A stretch of DNA of 10,803 nt from an uncultured Muribaculaceae bacterium (GTDB taxonomy: Bacteria; Bacteroidota; Bacteroidia; Bacteroidales; Muribaculaceae), in contig CAJGDJ010000053.1 of NCBI GenBank assembly GCA_904502025.1, forward strand, positions 1-10,803, given 5' to 3'. Both the position numbers and the translations under genes were made by a program. Positions 1 to 5,657 of the stretch are shown in pieces; positions within the stretch are counted from its first letter, which is position 1; every line of letters begins with the position of its first letter. The notes under the pieces were generated by a model, which saw only the letters and a list, made by a program, of their open reading frames with translations, was not told where the DNA came from and made no database searches.

Positions 1-165
1 CGCGTGCAAGTTATCCTCGAATGCACTGAACATAAGGCAAGTGGTATGCCCGGTACTTCTCGTTACATCACTACCAAAAACCGCAAAAATACAACTGAGC
101 GTTTGGAGTTGAAAAAATACAACCCTATCCTCAAAAAAGTAACTGTTCACAAAGAAATTAAATAA
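1..165 (+). CDS. rpmG: 50S ribosomal protein L33 (bL33), 5' end cut off by the window
   Basis: Reading frame 1 is open from the first base and gives 54 residues ending in a TAA stop. It begins RVQVILECTEHKASG, continues through SRYITTKNRKNTTERLELKK and ends NPILKKVTVHKEIK, which is the bL33 pattern (small large-subunit protein near the E site). About 8 N-terminal residues, including the start, should lie upstream of the window. Only one cysteine is visible, so this is the zinc-independent form without the paired CxxC motifs. The next gene starts 9 bp after the stop, so the two are cotranscribed. In Bacteroidota rpmB usually precedes rpmG, but it would be outside this window. Identification is secure from sequence alone. 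Confidence 0.96.
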   Translation, partial: RVQVILECTEHKASGMPGTSRYITTKNRKNTTERLELKKYNPILKKVTVHKEIK

Positions 166-174
166 TACTAAGAT

Positions 175-327
175 ATGGCAAAGAAAACCGTAGCATCACT
201 CCAAAAAGGTGAAGGTCGTACATATAGCAAGGTTATCAAAATGGTTAAATCTCCAAAAACCGGTGCTTATATGTTCAAAGAAGAAATGGTGCCTAATGAC
301 GCCGTTAAAGATGTATTAGCGAAATAA
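175..327 (+). CDS. DUF4295 family small ribosome-associated protein (probable bL38)
   Basis: A 50-codon gene running from ATG to TAA. The protein starts MAKKTVASLQKGEGRTYSKV, ends NDAVKDVLAK and is very basic with no membrane segment. It is recognisable as the Bacteroidota-specific DUF4295 family, which sits immediately after rpmG. From memory, the cryo-EM structure of the Flavobacterium johnsoniae 70S ribosome described a new large-subunit protein, bL38, and I believe it belongs to this family; that link is recalled and was not checked. Size, charge and position fit a ribosomal protein. In Bacteroides ftsY usually follows; here a strong terminator closes the operon instead. The start is fixed by the family length and the 9-bp spacing to rpmG. 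Confidence 0.9.
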   Translation: MAKKTVASLQKGEGRTYSKVIKMVKSPKTGAYMFKEEMVPNDAVKDVLAK

Positions 328-352
328 TATAGCATCTATATTTTACACTATA

Positions 353-393
353 AAATAACTCCACTGACAAAAATCAGTGGAGTTATTTGTTTT
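353..393 (+). terminator. Rho-independent terminator of the rpmG operon
   Basis: A perfect 15-bp stem (AAATAACTCCACTGA at 353-367 pairs with 374-388) has a 6-nt CAAAAA loop and is followed by GTTTT. It lies 25 bp after the DUF4295 stop. The A-rich left arm gives weak T-run character in the other direction too, but the only gene on that strand ends at 662 and has its own terminator. Confidence 0.9.
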
Positions 394-440
394 ATTATTC
401 TACTATTCACAAAAAACACCCACACTTGTAAAAAAATCAC

Positions 441-448
441 GATATTTG
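441..448 (+). promoter_or_regulatory. Weak candidate -7 promoter element before the hairpin cluster
   Basis: GATATTTG followed by CAACA matches the Bacteroidota -7 consensus TAnnTTTG except at the first base. The sequence after it resembles that after the element at 3940-3947. No convincing -33 TTTG lies 19-21 bp upstream. If active, transcription would begin near 455, just before three hairpins (465-549). This is speculative. Confidence 0.2.
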
Positions 449-464
449 CAACAACATTAATACT

Positions 465-549
465 CTGAAAGCTTTTCAGGTTCAACAAAATCAAACTATT
501 GAACAACAACTCTTCCTAAATTAAATTATTGGTGCCCGATAATTTAATT
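465..549. other. Cluster of three hairpins in a gene-free stretch (possible structured RNA or repeat remnant)
   Basis: Three inverted repeats follow one another closely: CTGAAA/TTTCAG at 465-470 and 474-479 (3-nt loop); GTTCAA/TTGAAC at 480-485 and 499-504 (13-nt loop), starting at the very next base; and an 11-bp AT stem at 519-529 and 539-549 with loop TGGTGCCCG. No T-run follows the last hairpin on the + strand. The third loop contains a motif that recurs at 10664-10678, so this may be an old repeat rather than an RNA gene. Short stems are common in AT-rich DNA. Apart from this cluster and the two terminators I see nothing in 328-661. Confidence 0.3.
528..542. repeat. Partial copy of the edge-repeat motif
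   Basis: ATTGGTGCCCGATAA differs from 10664-10678 at one base. Here it sits in the loop and inner stem of an 11-bp AT hairpin (519-549), and no palindromes like those at 10698-10757 follow. It may be a solitary end or a decayed copy of the same repeat family. Confidence 0.4.
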
Positions 550-608
550 ACCATAAATGGCAACACAACTAAGCTAATCGTAAATTAAACAAAATCACCC
601 CACAATAA

Positions 609-639
609 AATGGGCTACTCCAGTTTGAAGTAGCCCATT
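609..639 (-). terminator. Terminator of the minus-strand acyl ligase gene
   Basis: An 11-bp perfect stem (AATGGGCTACT at 609-619 pairs with 629-639) has a 9-nt loop. Read on the minus strand, the stem runs straight into TTATTG, giving a short T-rich tail. It lies 22 bp beyond the ligase stop codon. On the + strand no T-run follows. Confidence 0.75.
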
Positions 640-661
640 ACTATTTCCACACATCTCAATA

Positions 662-2305
662 TTATCCGTTCTTGTAGAGATAACGTTTAATTGAGCGTTT
701 TGGAGTCTTTTCAAATTCTTCGTGATATACTTTCACTCTACTAATGCGTGAATAGGCCGGTAGCTCAGGATTGAGTTGCTTCACATTTTCTTCCATCAAC
801 TTTTCAAGGTCTTTCATGGTCATTCCTTGTTTTGTTCCGTTCTCAATATCAGGATATATAAGTGCCACCAATTGATCTTCTACATCAATTACAATTGATT
901 CACACACATAAGGCATATTATTGAGTTTTTGTTCAATTTCCTCGGGATAAATATTTTGTCCTGACGGACCAAGAATCATATTTTTGTCGCGACCACGAAT
1001 ATACACATAATTGTCGGCATCTATAGTACATATATCTCCGGTATTCATCCATCCATTTTCATCAAATACCGACTCTGTGGCTTCAGGATTTTTATAATAG
1101 CCTCGCATCACATTGTCGCCACGCACCCACAACACACCCGGAATATTTTCGGGGTCGGGAGAATCAATACGAGCTTCCATTCGTTGCACCACACGACCGC
1201 ACGATGCTTCACGAGCTTCACGCCAAGGAGCATATGCTATAAGTGGAGCACATTCTGTCATTCCATATCCAACGGTATAAGGGAACTTTATGCGACGAAG
1301 AAAAGCTTCAACCTCTTTATTAAGAGCGGCACCTCCAATAATGAGTTCTTGCAAATTTCCGCCAAATGTTTCTGTTATTTTAGCTTTCACTTTGGCCAAT
1401 AATTGATCATCTACAAATGGCACATAAAGTAAAATCTTCATCAAAGGCTTATCAAGCAATGGGAATACCTTTGTTTTGATAATCTTTTCAATAATAAGCG
1501 GAACAGTAACAATGAGTTTAGGTTTCACTGTCGCAAAAGCATCCATTATAACCTTTGGTGATGGCACACGAGTGAGGAAATATATATGACACCCTTTTAT
1601 TAATGGGTGAATCATCTCTACAAGCATACCATACATGTGAGCCAATGGCAACATACACACTATTGGGTCGCCGGGTTTCAAGAAATCAAGATTATCAATT
1701 GTGAATTGTGCATTTGACCACAAATTTTTATAAGTCAACATTACACCCTTTGAAAAGCCGGTTGAACCCGAAGTATAGTTAATCAACGCCAATTCATCGG
1801 GTTGATCTTCATAATAATGAATATCTTCAGGAAGGAAGCGTTCAGGATAACGAGCACCAAACAATTCATTCAAACGTCTTCGTGCATCAGTCAGTTTTTC
1901 ATTACGCGACAATAACAATGAATAATCACTAATCAAAATCACGCCATCAAGATTTGGCAACAAAGCAGGGTCAAGATTTTCCCAAATTGCAGCATCAACA
2001 AATAATAATCGTGCTTCGCTGTGATTTACCAAATGATGTATATTATCAGCCTTAAACTCATGGAGGATAGGCACAGCAACAGCTCCGTATGTTATAGCCG
2101 ACAAGAATGCTATTGACCATTGAGCCGAGTTTCGACCACAAAGAGCTATTTTATCTCCGGGTTTTAAGTCAATATGCTCATACATCAAATGTTGCTTCGC
2201 TATTTTGCGACCAAGGTCGCGATATTGGAATGACGACCCATTGAAATCAGTCAACGCAAGATGTTCCCAATTTTGCTTAATTGACCTCTCAATGAGAATA
2301 TTCAT
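662..2305 (-). CDS. AMP-forming acyl-CoA (or acyl-ACP) synthetase, long-chain fatty acid ligase type
   Basis: A 547-residue member of the ANL adenylating superfamily. These enzymes activate a carboxylate with ATP to an acyl-adenylate and transfer it to CoA or another thiol. Visible motifs, numbered from the start at 2305: the ATP P-loop TSGSTGFSKG (178-187), YGMTE (347-351), TGD (422-424, ribose-binding Asp), then the hinge GRDKNMI and GPSGQNIYPEEIE, and near the C-terminus KTPKRSIKR, holding the expected catalytic Lys. Length is normal, with no frameshift. The frame is open back to 2356, but the -7 element at 2354-2361 lies over that ATG, so the start must be downstream. MNILIERSIKQNW (2305) fits the family best; ATG at 2326 is an alternative. 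It is monocistronic with its own terminator. Substrate is probably a medium- to long-chain fatty acid, but the sequence does not prove it. Confidence 0.9.
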   Translation of the reverse strand: MNILIERSIKQNWEHLALTDFNGSSFQYRDLGRKIAKQHLMYEHIDLKPGDKIALCGRNSAQWSIAFLSAITYGAVAVPILHEFKADNIHHLVNHSEARLLFVDAAIWENLDPALLPNLDGVILISDYSLLLSRNEKLTDARRRLNELFGARYPERFLPEDIHYYEDQPDELALINYTSGSTGFSKGVMLTYKNLWSNAQFTIDNLDFLKPGDPIVCMLPLAHMYGMLVEMIHPLIKGCHIYFLTRVPSPKVIMDAFATVKPKLIVTVPLIIEKIIKTKVFPLLDKPLMKILLYVPFVDDQLLAKVKAKITETFGGNLQELIIGGAALNKEVEAFLRRIKFPYTVGYGMTECAPLIAYAPWREAREASCGRVVQRMEARIDSPDPENIPGVLWVRGDNVMRGYYKNPEATESVFDENGWMNTGDICTIDADNYVYIRGRDKNMILGPSGQNIYPEEIEQKLNNMPYVCESIVIDVEDQLVALIYPDIENGTKQGMTMKDLEKLMEENVKQLNPELPAYSRISRVKVYHEEFEKTPKRSIKRYLYKNG

Positions 2306-2353
2306 ACTTTTTACATTTTCAACCATAATGATATTAGTTAAAGTTAGTCGATA

Positions 2354-2361
2354 CAAATTTA
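2354..2361 (-). promoter_or_regulatory. Promoter -7 element of the acyl ligase gene
   Basis: On the minus strand this reads TAAATTTG, a full match to TAnnTTTG. Nineteen bases further upstream (2381-2384) is TTTT, three of four matches to the -33 TTTG. The predicted start of transcription is near 2347, which rules out translation from the ATG at 2356 and leaves 2326 or 2305. Confidence 0.65.
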
Positions 2362-2424
2362 GTAAATTAATCGATTTATAAAAAGTTTAATACCGGAATT
2401 TATCCGAAATGAGAATAAATTTGT

Positions 2425-2432
2425 TATTTTTG
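2425..2432 (+). promoter_or_regulatory. Promoter -7 element of the TlpA-like gene
   Basis: TATTTTTG matches TAnnTTTG fully. No good -33 element is seen at the usual distance. It lies downstream of the in-frame ATG at 2409, so translation must begin at the ATG at 2457. It is divergent from the ligase promoter about 65 bp away. Confidence 0.6.
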
Positions 2433-2456
2433 CGAAAAATATCTAACATTAATATT

Positions 2457-3476
2457 ATGACATCAAAATTATTCGTTCTTGCAACATCAATAGTTGCTAC
2501 CTCTTTTTCGACATTTGCCGGCAATTATAAAGTTTCAGCCCAACTCACAGAAGATGAAGATGGACTAACTGCTTATATTATAAACTACGATACTAAACAA
2601 AAAGTTGACAGCACAATAGTTGAAAATGGCAAGGCTGTATTTAACGGAGTTCTTGAAAATCCATTCTTCGCACAACTAATAGTTGATGGGGATCGTTATG
2701 GCTCTTTTATCGTTGAAGAAGGGGCTGTTGTTGTTGAAAATCGACAAGGAAGCGGCTCTGTACTCAATGAAAAATTAAACGCATATTTTAACCAATTTGG
2801 CAAACTTCAAAATGAGTTTAGAGCTACTACCGACAATGCAAAACAAAAAGATATTTACGACACCTACAATACACTTCAAGGTGTAATTCTCGACAAAAAC
2901 GCAAACAACCCTATCGGTCTTTACATGTTCTTGCAGCAAATGTATGAAATGGATAAAACACAAGTAGAAGCTGCACTTAATAAATATCCACAATTCAAAT
3001 CATCAGTTCGCGTAAATAACTACATTGCCGCATTAGCTCAAAAAGAACTTACCTCTCCCGGACACAAATATCTTGACTTTGAAGTAACACACGAAGGCAA
3101 TACTTCAAAATTAAGCGACTATGTAAAACCAGGTAAAATCACGATTGTTGATTTTTGGGCAAGTTGGTGTGGTCCATGTATGCGTCAAGCCATTGTGTTG
3201 AAAGAAATTTATGCTGAGCACAAAGATAAAGGTCTTGAAATCGTTGGTGTAGCAGTGTGGGACGAACCACACAACACGCTTGAAGCCATTAAATCAAAAG
3301 AATTACCTTGGCACAATATGCTAAATGCACAAACAATCCCTACCGATCTTTATGGTATTTCGGGCATTCCTTGCATTATCGTTATTGGAGCCGACGGCAC
3401 TATTCTTTCTCGCGACAAGCAAGGCGATGAACTCAAAGAAGATGTTCGCAAAGCCTTAGCTGGGGAGCTAAAGTAA
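2457..3476 (+). CDS. Exported TlpA-like thioredoxin-fold oxidoreductase with N-terminal DUF4369 domain
   Basis: A 339-residue exported protein. It begins MTSKLFVLATSIVATSFSTF then AG, a signal peptide with likely cleavage around residue 21. Residues ~24-100 resemble DUF4369 (small beta domain: KVSAQL, VFNGVLENPFFAQLIVDG, YGSFIVEEGAVVV). A helical linker follows, then an AhpC/TSA-TlpA thioredoxin domain (~205-339) with VDFWASWCGPC; the redox pair is Cys238 and Cys241, and GIPCIIVI supplies the cis-Pro loop. DUF4369-TlpA proteins are common periplasmic or outer-membrane-associated redox proteins in Bacteroidota, with substrates mostly unknown. There is no lipobox Cys, so it appears soluble in the periplasm. 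The start at 2457 is preferred over 2409 because the signal peptide begins there and the -7 element lies between them. Its 3' end overlaps the VanZ gene by 9 bp tail to tail. Confidence 0.9.
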   Translation: MTSKLFVLATSIVATSFSTFAGNYKVSAQLTEDEDGLTAYIINYDTKQKVDSTIVENGKAVFNGVLENPFFAQLIVDGDRYGSFIVEEGAVVVENRQGSGSVLNEKLNAYFNQFGKLQNEFRATTDNAKQKDIYDTYNTLQGVILDKNANNPIGLYMFLQQMYEMDKTQVEAALNKYPQFKSSVRVNNYIAALAQKELTSPGHKYLDFEVTHEGNTSKLSDYVKPGKITIVDFWASWCGPCMRQAIVLKEIYAEHKDKGLEIVGVAVWDEPHNTLEAIKSKELPWHNMLNAQTIPTDLYGISGIPCIIVIGADGTILSRDKQGDELKEDVRKALAGELK

Positions 3477-3857
3477 TCGACGAAGAATAGGTGGAGCAAT
3501 AAAAAACGACAACAAGCACCCGAGAGCATTCGCAACACCGTCCCACAGGTCGCAACCGCGATGAATAAAATCAGTACCTTGTGCTAACTCAATAAACGCT
3601 CCAAGTGCAATAGTTCCTACCAAAACATATAACTTAACCGAGAGTGGCAACACGCGTTGTCGCTCTCGTCGTTTATAATCAAACATTATAGTAAAACTAA
3701 CACCCCCCATCATTATAATATGTACCACCTTATCAAAATTTAGCATCGGGACATCTATTGGAGGCAATGGTTGTGGCACAAGTGTGAGATAAAACAATAG
3801 CATTAAAACTATTGCCGTTGGCAAATACGCAGGTATTTTATATAGAAATTCTTTCAC
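3468..3857 (-). CDS. VanZ-like family membrane protein
   Basis: A 129-residue protein with four predicted membrane segments (about 8-27, 43-60, 73-92 and 103-122). VanZ-family landmarks are visible: FDKVVHIIMMGGVSF before and within helix 2, GAFIELAQG at the end of helix 3, and CDLWDGVANALG leading into helix 4. VanZ is named for the teicoplanin-resistance accessory protein of enterococci, but small chromosomal VanZ-like proteins are widespread and their function is usually unknown, so this should not be called a resistance gene. The start ATG at 3855-3857 follows a TAnnTTTG element 31 bp upstream. The gene is convergent with the TlpA-like gene, sharing 9 bp and leaving no room for a terminator between them. 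Its promoter region is shared, divergently, with the NSS operon. Confidence 0.87.
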   Translation of the reverse strand: MKEFLYKIPAYLPTAIVLMLLFYLTLVPQPLPPIDVPMLNFDKVVHIIMMGGVSFTIMFDYKRRERQRVLPLSVKLYVLVGTIALGAFIELAQGTDFIHRGCDLWDGVANALGCLLSFFIAPPILRRLL

Positions 3858-3882
3858 CTTATTTGTATTTATTTAATCTAAT

Positions 3883-3932
3883 TGCTTGCAAAAATACAAA
3901 ATAAACGTGCATTTTATTTATTATTGCAAGCA
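3883..3932. repeat. Inverted repeat between the divergent VanZ and NSS promoters (possible operator)
   Basis: TGCTTGCAA at 3883-3891 is repeated as TTGCAAGCA at 3924-3932, a perfect 9-bp inverted repeat with a 32-bp spacer. The left arm overlaps the VanZ -7 element; the right arm lies just upstream of the NSS -7 element. A third TTGCAA is at 3945-3950. It could bind a regulator serving both promoters, or be chance, since TTTGCAA often follows the -7 box in this phylum. Confidence 0.3.
3889..3896 (-). promoter_or_regulatory. Promoter -7 element of the VanZ-like gene
   Basis: On the minus strand this reads TATTTTTG, a full TAnnTTTG match 31 bp before the VanZ ATG. No clear -33 TTTG is seen. 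It overlaps the left arm of the 9-bp inverted repeat at 3883-3891/3924-3932. Confidence 0.55.
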
Positions 3933-3939
3933 TTTTCGC

Positions 3940-3947
3940 TAATTTTG
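3940..3947 (+). promoter_or_regulatory. Promoter of the NSS transporter operon
   Basis: TAATTTTG matches the -7 consensus fully. TTTA at 3917-3920, exactly 19 bp upstream, is a three-of-four match to the -33 TTTG. The ATG is 30 bp downstream. No comparable element is seen before the second or third gene, so this probably drives all three. Confidence 0.65.
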
Positions 3948-3977
3948 CAACATTATAATCAAATCACTATACATTTC

Positions 3978-5345
3978 ATGTCAAATAAAACTCAATTTGC
4001 AACAAAAATAGGATTAATTGCTGCGACAGTAGGGTCGGCAGTCGGACTTGGAAACGTGTGGCGATTCCCCATTTTAGCACAAAGCAATGGAGGTGCTGCA
4101 TTTCTTTTAATATATATCGCATGCGTTTTCATACTGGGTATTCCGGTAATGATGGCTGAGTTTTCGCTCGGTCGCGGAGGAGGAAGTGATGCAGTCGGCT
4201 CATTTATGAATGTTACGCCCGGAAAAAAGTGGTGGTTAACAGGAGCTATAGCAATCATTGCATCATATCTCATTCTATGCTATTATATGGTTGTTGCCGG
4301 GTGGACAATGGAATATCTATGGAATTCTATCACTGGCGATTTGTACTCTGCCTCAACTTCGTCGGAAACTATTGGCAGTTCATTATTCACCTCAAAAATG
4401 AAAGAGTATATTGTTGACGACATAAACCCTCTCATATTCACATATATAATGTTGGCTATCAACTTTGTGGTACTTCTTTGTGGAGTAAAAAAAGGTATTG
4501 AACGATTATCAAATATCCTCATGCCAATGTTATTTGTACTGCTCGTCATTTTTGGGTGCGTTTCTCTCTCCTTACCAAAAGCCGAAGAGGGACTGAAATT
4601 TTTCCTAAGCCCCGATTTCAGCAAAATCAATGCAACTGTCATTATAAACGCAATGGGGCAAGCATTCTTCTCTTTAAGCCTCGGAATGGGCATATTAATT
4701 ACCTACGCATCTTATTATCCCAAAACAACGATACTTTCTCGCACGGCCGTAACTGTTTCGCTTCTCGACATGACCGTAGCAATTATGATGGGAATTATCA
4801 TATTCCCTGCCGTTACCTCATTTGGACTTACCGGAGAATCGCTCGAAGGTCCGTCATTAGTATTTTCTACACTACCATCAATATTTGCACAAATGCCATT
4901 GACTCAACTATGGTCAACATTGTTCTTCCTATTCCTTTTGGTTGCGGCATTGACCTCAACAATATCTATTGCCGAGGTGTCGATAGCATTCATGCAAGAT
5001 CGATTCAAAATGACACGTTGGAAAGCATGTATTGTAGTTATTGCACCACTATTCATATTTAGCTCTCTTTGCTCTTTATCACAAGGGAGTCTTGGAAATA
5101 TGACCATAATGGGGCTTTCTCTGTTTGACCTATTCGACACCATTGCCACTAACATCTTACTCCCAATTGCATCTATTTTATTGTGCGTGTATATGGGGTG
5201 GATTGCTCCAAAAGCATTTTTCAAAGATCAGCTCTCCAATCATGGCTCAGTAAAGTCAAGAGTATTCCATATCGTATTGTTTATTGTGCGATTCGTTGCT
5301 CCTTTTATAATTGGTGCAATACTCATCACTAATTTTATTAAATGA
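3978..5345 (+). CDS. Neurotransmitter:sodium symporter (NSS/SLC6) family transporter, first paralogue
   Basis: A 455-residue inner-membrane protein of the LeuT-fold NSS family, which takes up amino acids or related compounds with sodium. The unwound TM1 motif GSAVGLGNVWRFP is at 19-31. TM6 carries GQAFFSLSLGMGILITYASY, TM8 carries AALTSTIS (LeuT has LTSS at the Na2 site), and TM7 has an acidic residue (SLLD) in the region where chloride-independent bacterial members carry one. I count 11 membrane segments, as in MhsT/Tyt1-type bacterial members rather than 12 as in LeuT. The frame opens at 3882, but the promoter at 3940 and the family-typical MSNKTQFATKIG place the start at 3978. The TGA overlaps the next ATG by 4 bp (ATGA), indicating translational coupling. 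Substrate cannot be read from the sequence; hydrophobic or aromatic amino acids are typical. Confidence 0.93.
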   Translation: MSNKTQFATKIGLIAATVGSAVGLGNVWRFPILAQSNGGAAFLLIYIACVFILGIPVMMAEFSLGRGGGSDAVGSFMNVTPGKKWWLTGAIAIIASYLILCYYMVVAGWTMEYLWNSITGDLYSASTSSETIGSSLFTSKMKEYIVDDINPLIFTYIMLAINFVVLLCGVKKGIERLSNILMPMLFVLLVIFGCVSLSLPKAEEGLKFFLSPDFSKINATVIINAMGQAFFSLSLGMGILITYASYYPKTTILSRTAVTVSLLDMTVAIMMGIIIFPAVTSFGLTGESLEGPSLVFSTLPSIFAQMPLTQLWSTLFFLFLLVAALTSTISIAEVSIAFMQDRFKMTRWKACIVVIAPLFIFSSLCSLSQGSLGNMTIMGLSLFDLFDTIATNILLPIASILLCVYMGWIAPKAFFKDQLSNHGSVKSRVFHIVLFIVRFVAPFIIGAILITNFIK

Positions 5346-5638
5346 CAATAAGCAAATTTAATATCAGTGAACGACGAGGCATGATTGTAATAATCGGCAT
5401 TTTATTGACGATTGTTTTGACAATGCTTATTATTCGCACGACAGCGACAACCAGCAATCCTAAACAATGTGCCTCTATCGACAGTATTGCCCGTGGTCTT
5501 CAATTACAAGTTGAAAAGAACAAAAAAGTCGTAAGTGAAAAGAACGCACAAACCCAAAAGAAGAAAAAACTCAAACATCAAAAGAAGAAACTATACATCG
5601 AACGCAATCCTCTAAACGAACCTCTTCCAACCAATTAA
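5342..5638 (+). CDS. Small single-span, lysine-rich membrane protein between two NSS transporters
   Basis: A 98-residue protein of unknown function. Residues 1-12 are polar and end ERRG; residues ~14-32 (MIVIIGILLTIVLTMLII) form one strongly hydrophobic segment. A soluble tail follows with one Cys, a predicted helix (~45-60), a very basic stretch QKKKKLKHQKKKLY (72-85) and a proline-containing end NPLNEPLPTN. The N-terminus resembles the anchor of Bacteroidota helix-hairpin-helix (ComEA-like) proteins, but no HhH domain follows; this resemblance is from memory. The ATG overlaps the upstream stop by 4 bp, and the next transporter starts 19 bp after the stop, so it is surely cotranscribed. Small subunits for NSS transporters are known (MetS with MetP in Corynebacterium), which makes an accessory role possible but unproven. 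A gene is well supported; its function is not. Confidence 0.85.
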   Translation: MTISKFNISERRGMIVIIGILLTIVLTMLIIRTTATTSNPKQCASIDSIARGLQLQVEKNKKVVSEKNAQTQKKKKLKHQKKKLYIERNPLNEPLPTN

Positions 5639-5657
5639 TATTTCAAAACACTACAAC

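Noticed and set aside
3468..3857. VanZ-like gene as a glycopeptide-resistance determinant
   Set aside because: No vanA-type ligase, vanH, vanX or two-component genes are nearby; small chromosomal VanZ-like proteins are common and of unknown role.
4283..4693. 136-codon minus-strand frame, similar at its start to a minus-strand frame at 6134-6364
   Set aside because: The similarity (PRLKEKNACP / PRLNEKNACP) is just the reverse complement of the conserved TM6 codons of the two NSS paralogues.
4556..5062. 168-codon + strand open frame inside the first NSS gene
   Set aside because: It lies wholly within the well-supported transporter gene in another frame, and its protein has no recognisable domain or transporter-like hydrophobicity.
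5555..5590. 12-bp direct repeat CAAAAGAAGAAA (5555-5566 and 5579-5590)
   Set aside because: It encodes the two QKKK units of the Lys-rich tail and is explained by low-complexity coding sequence.
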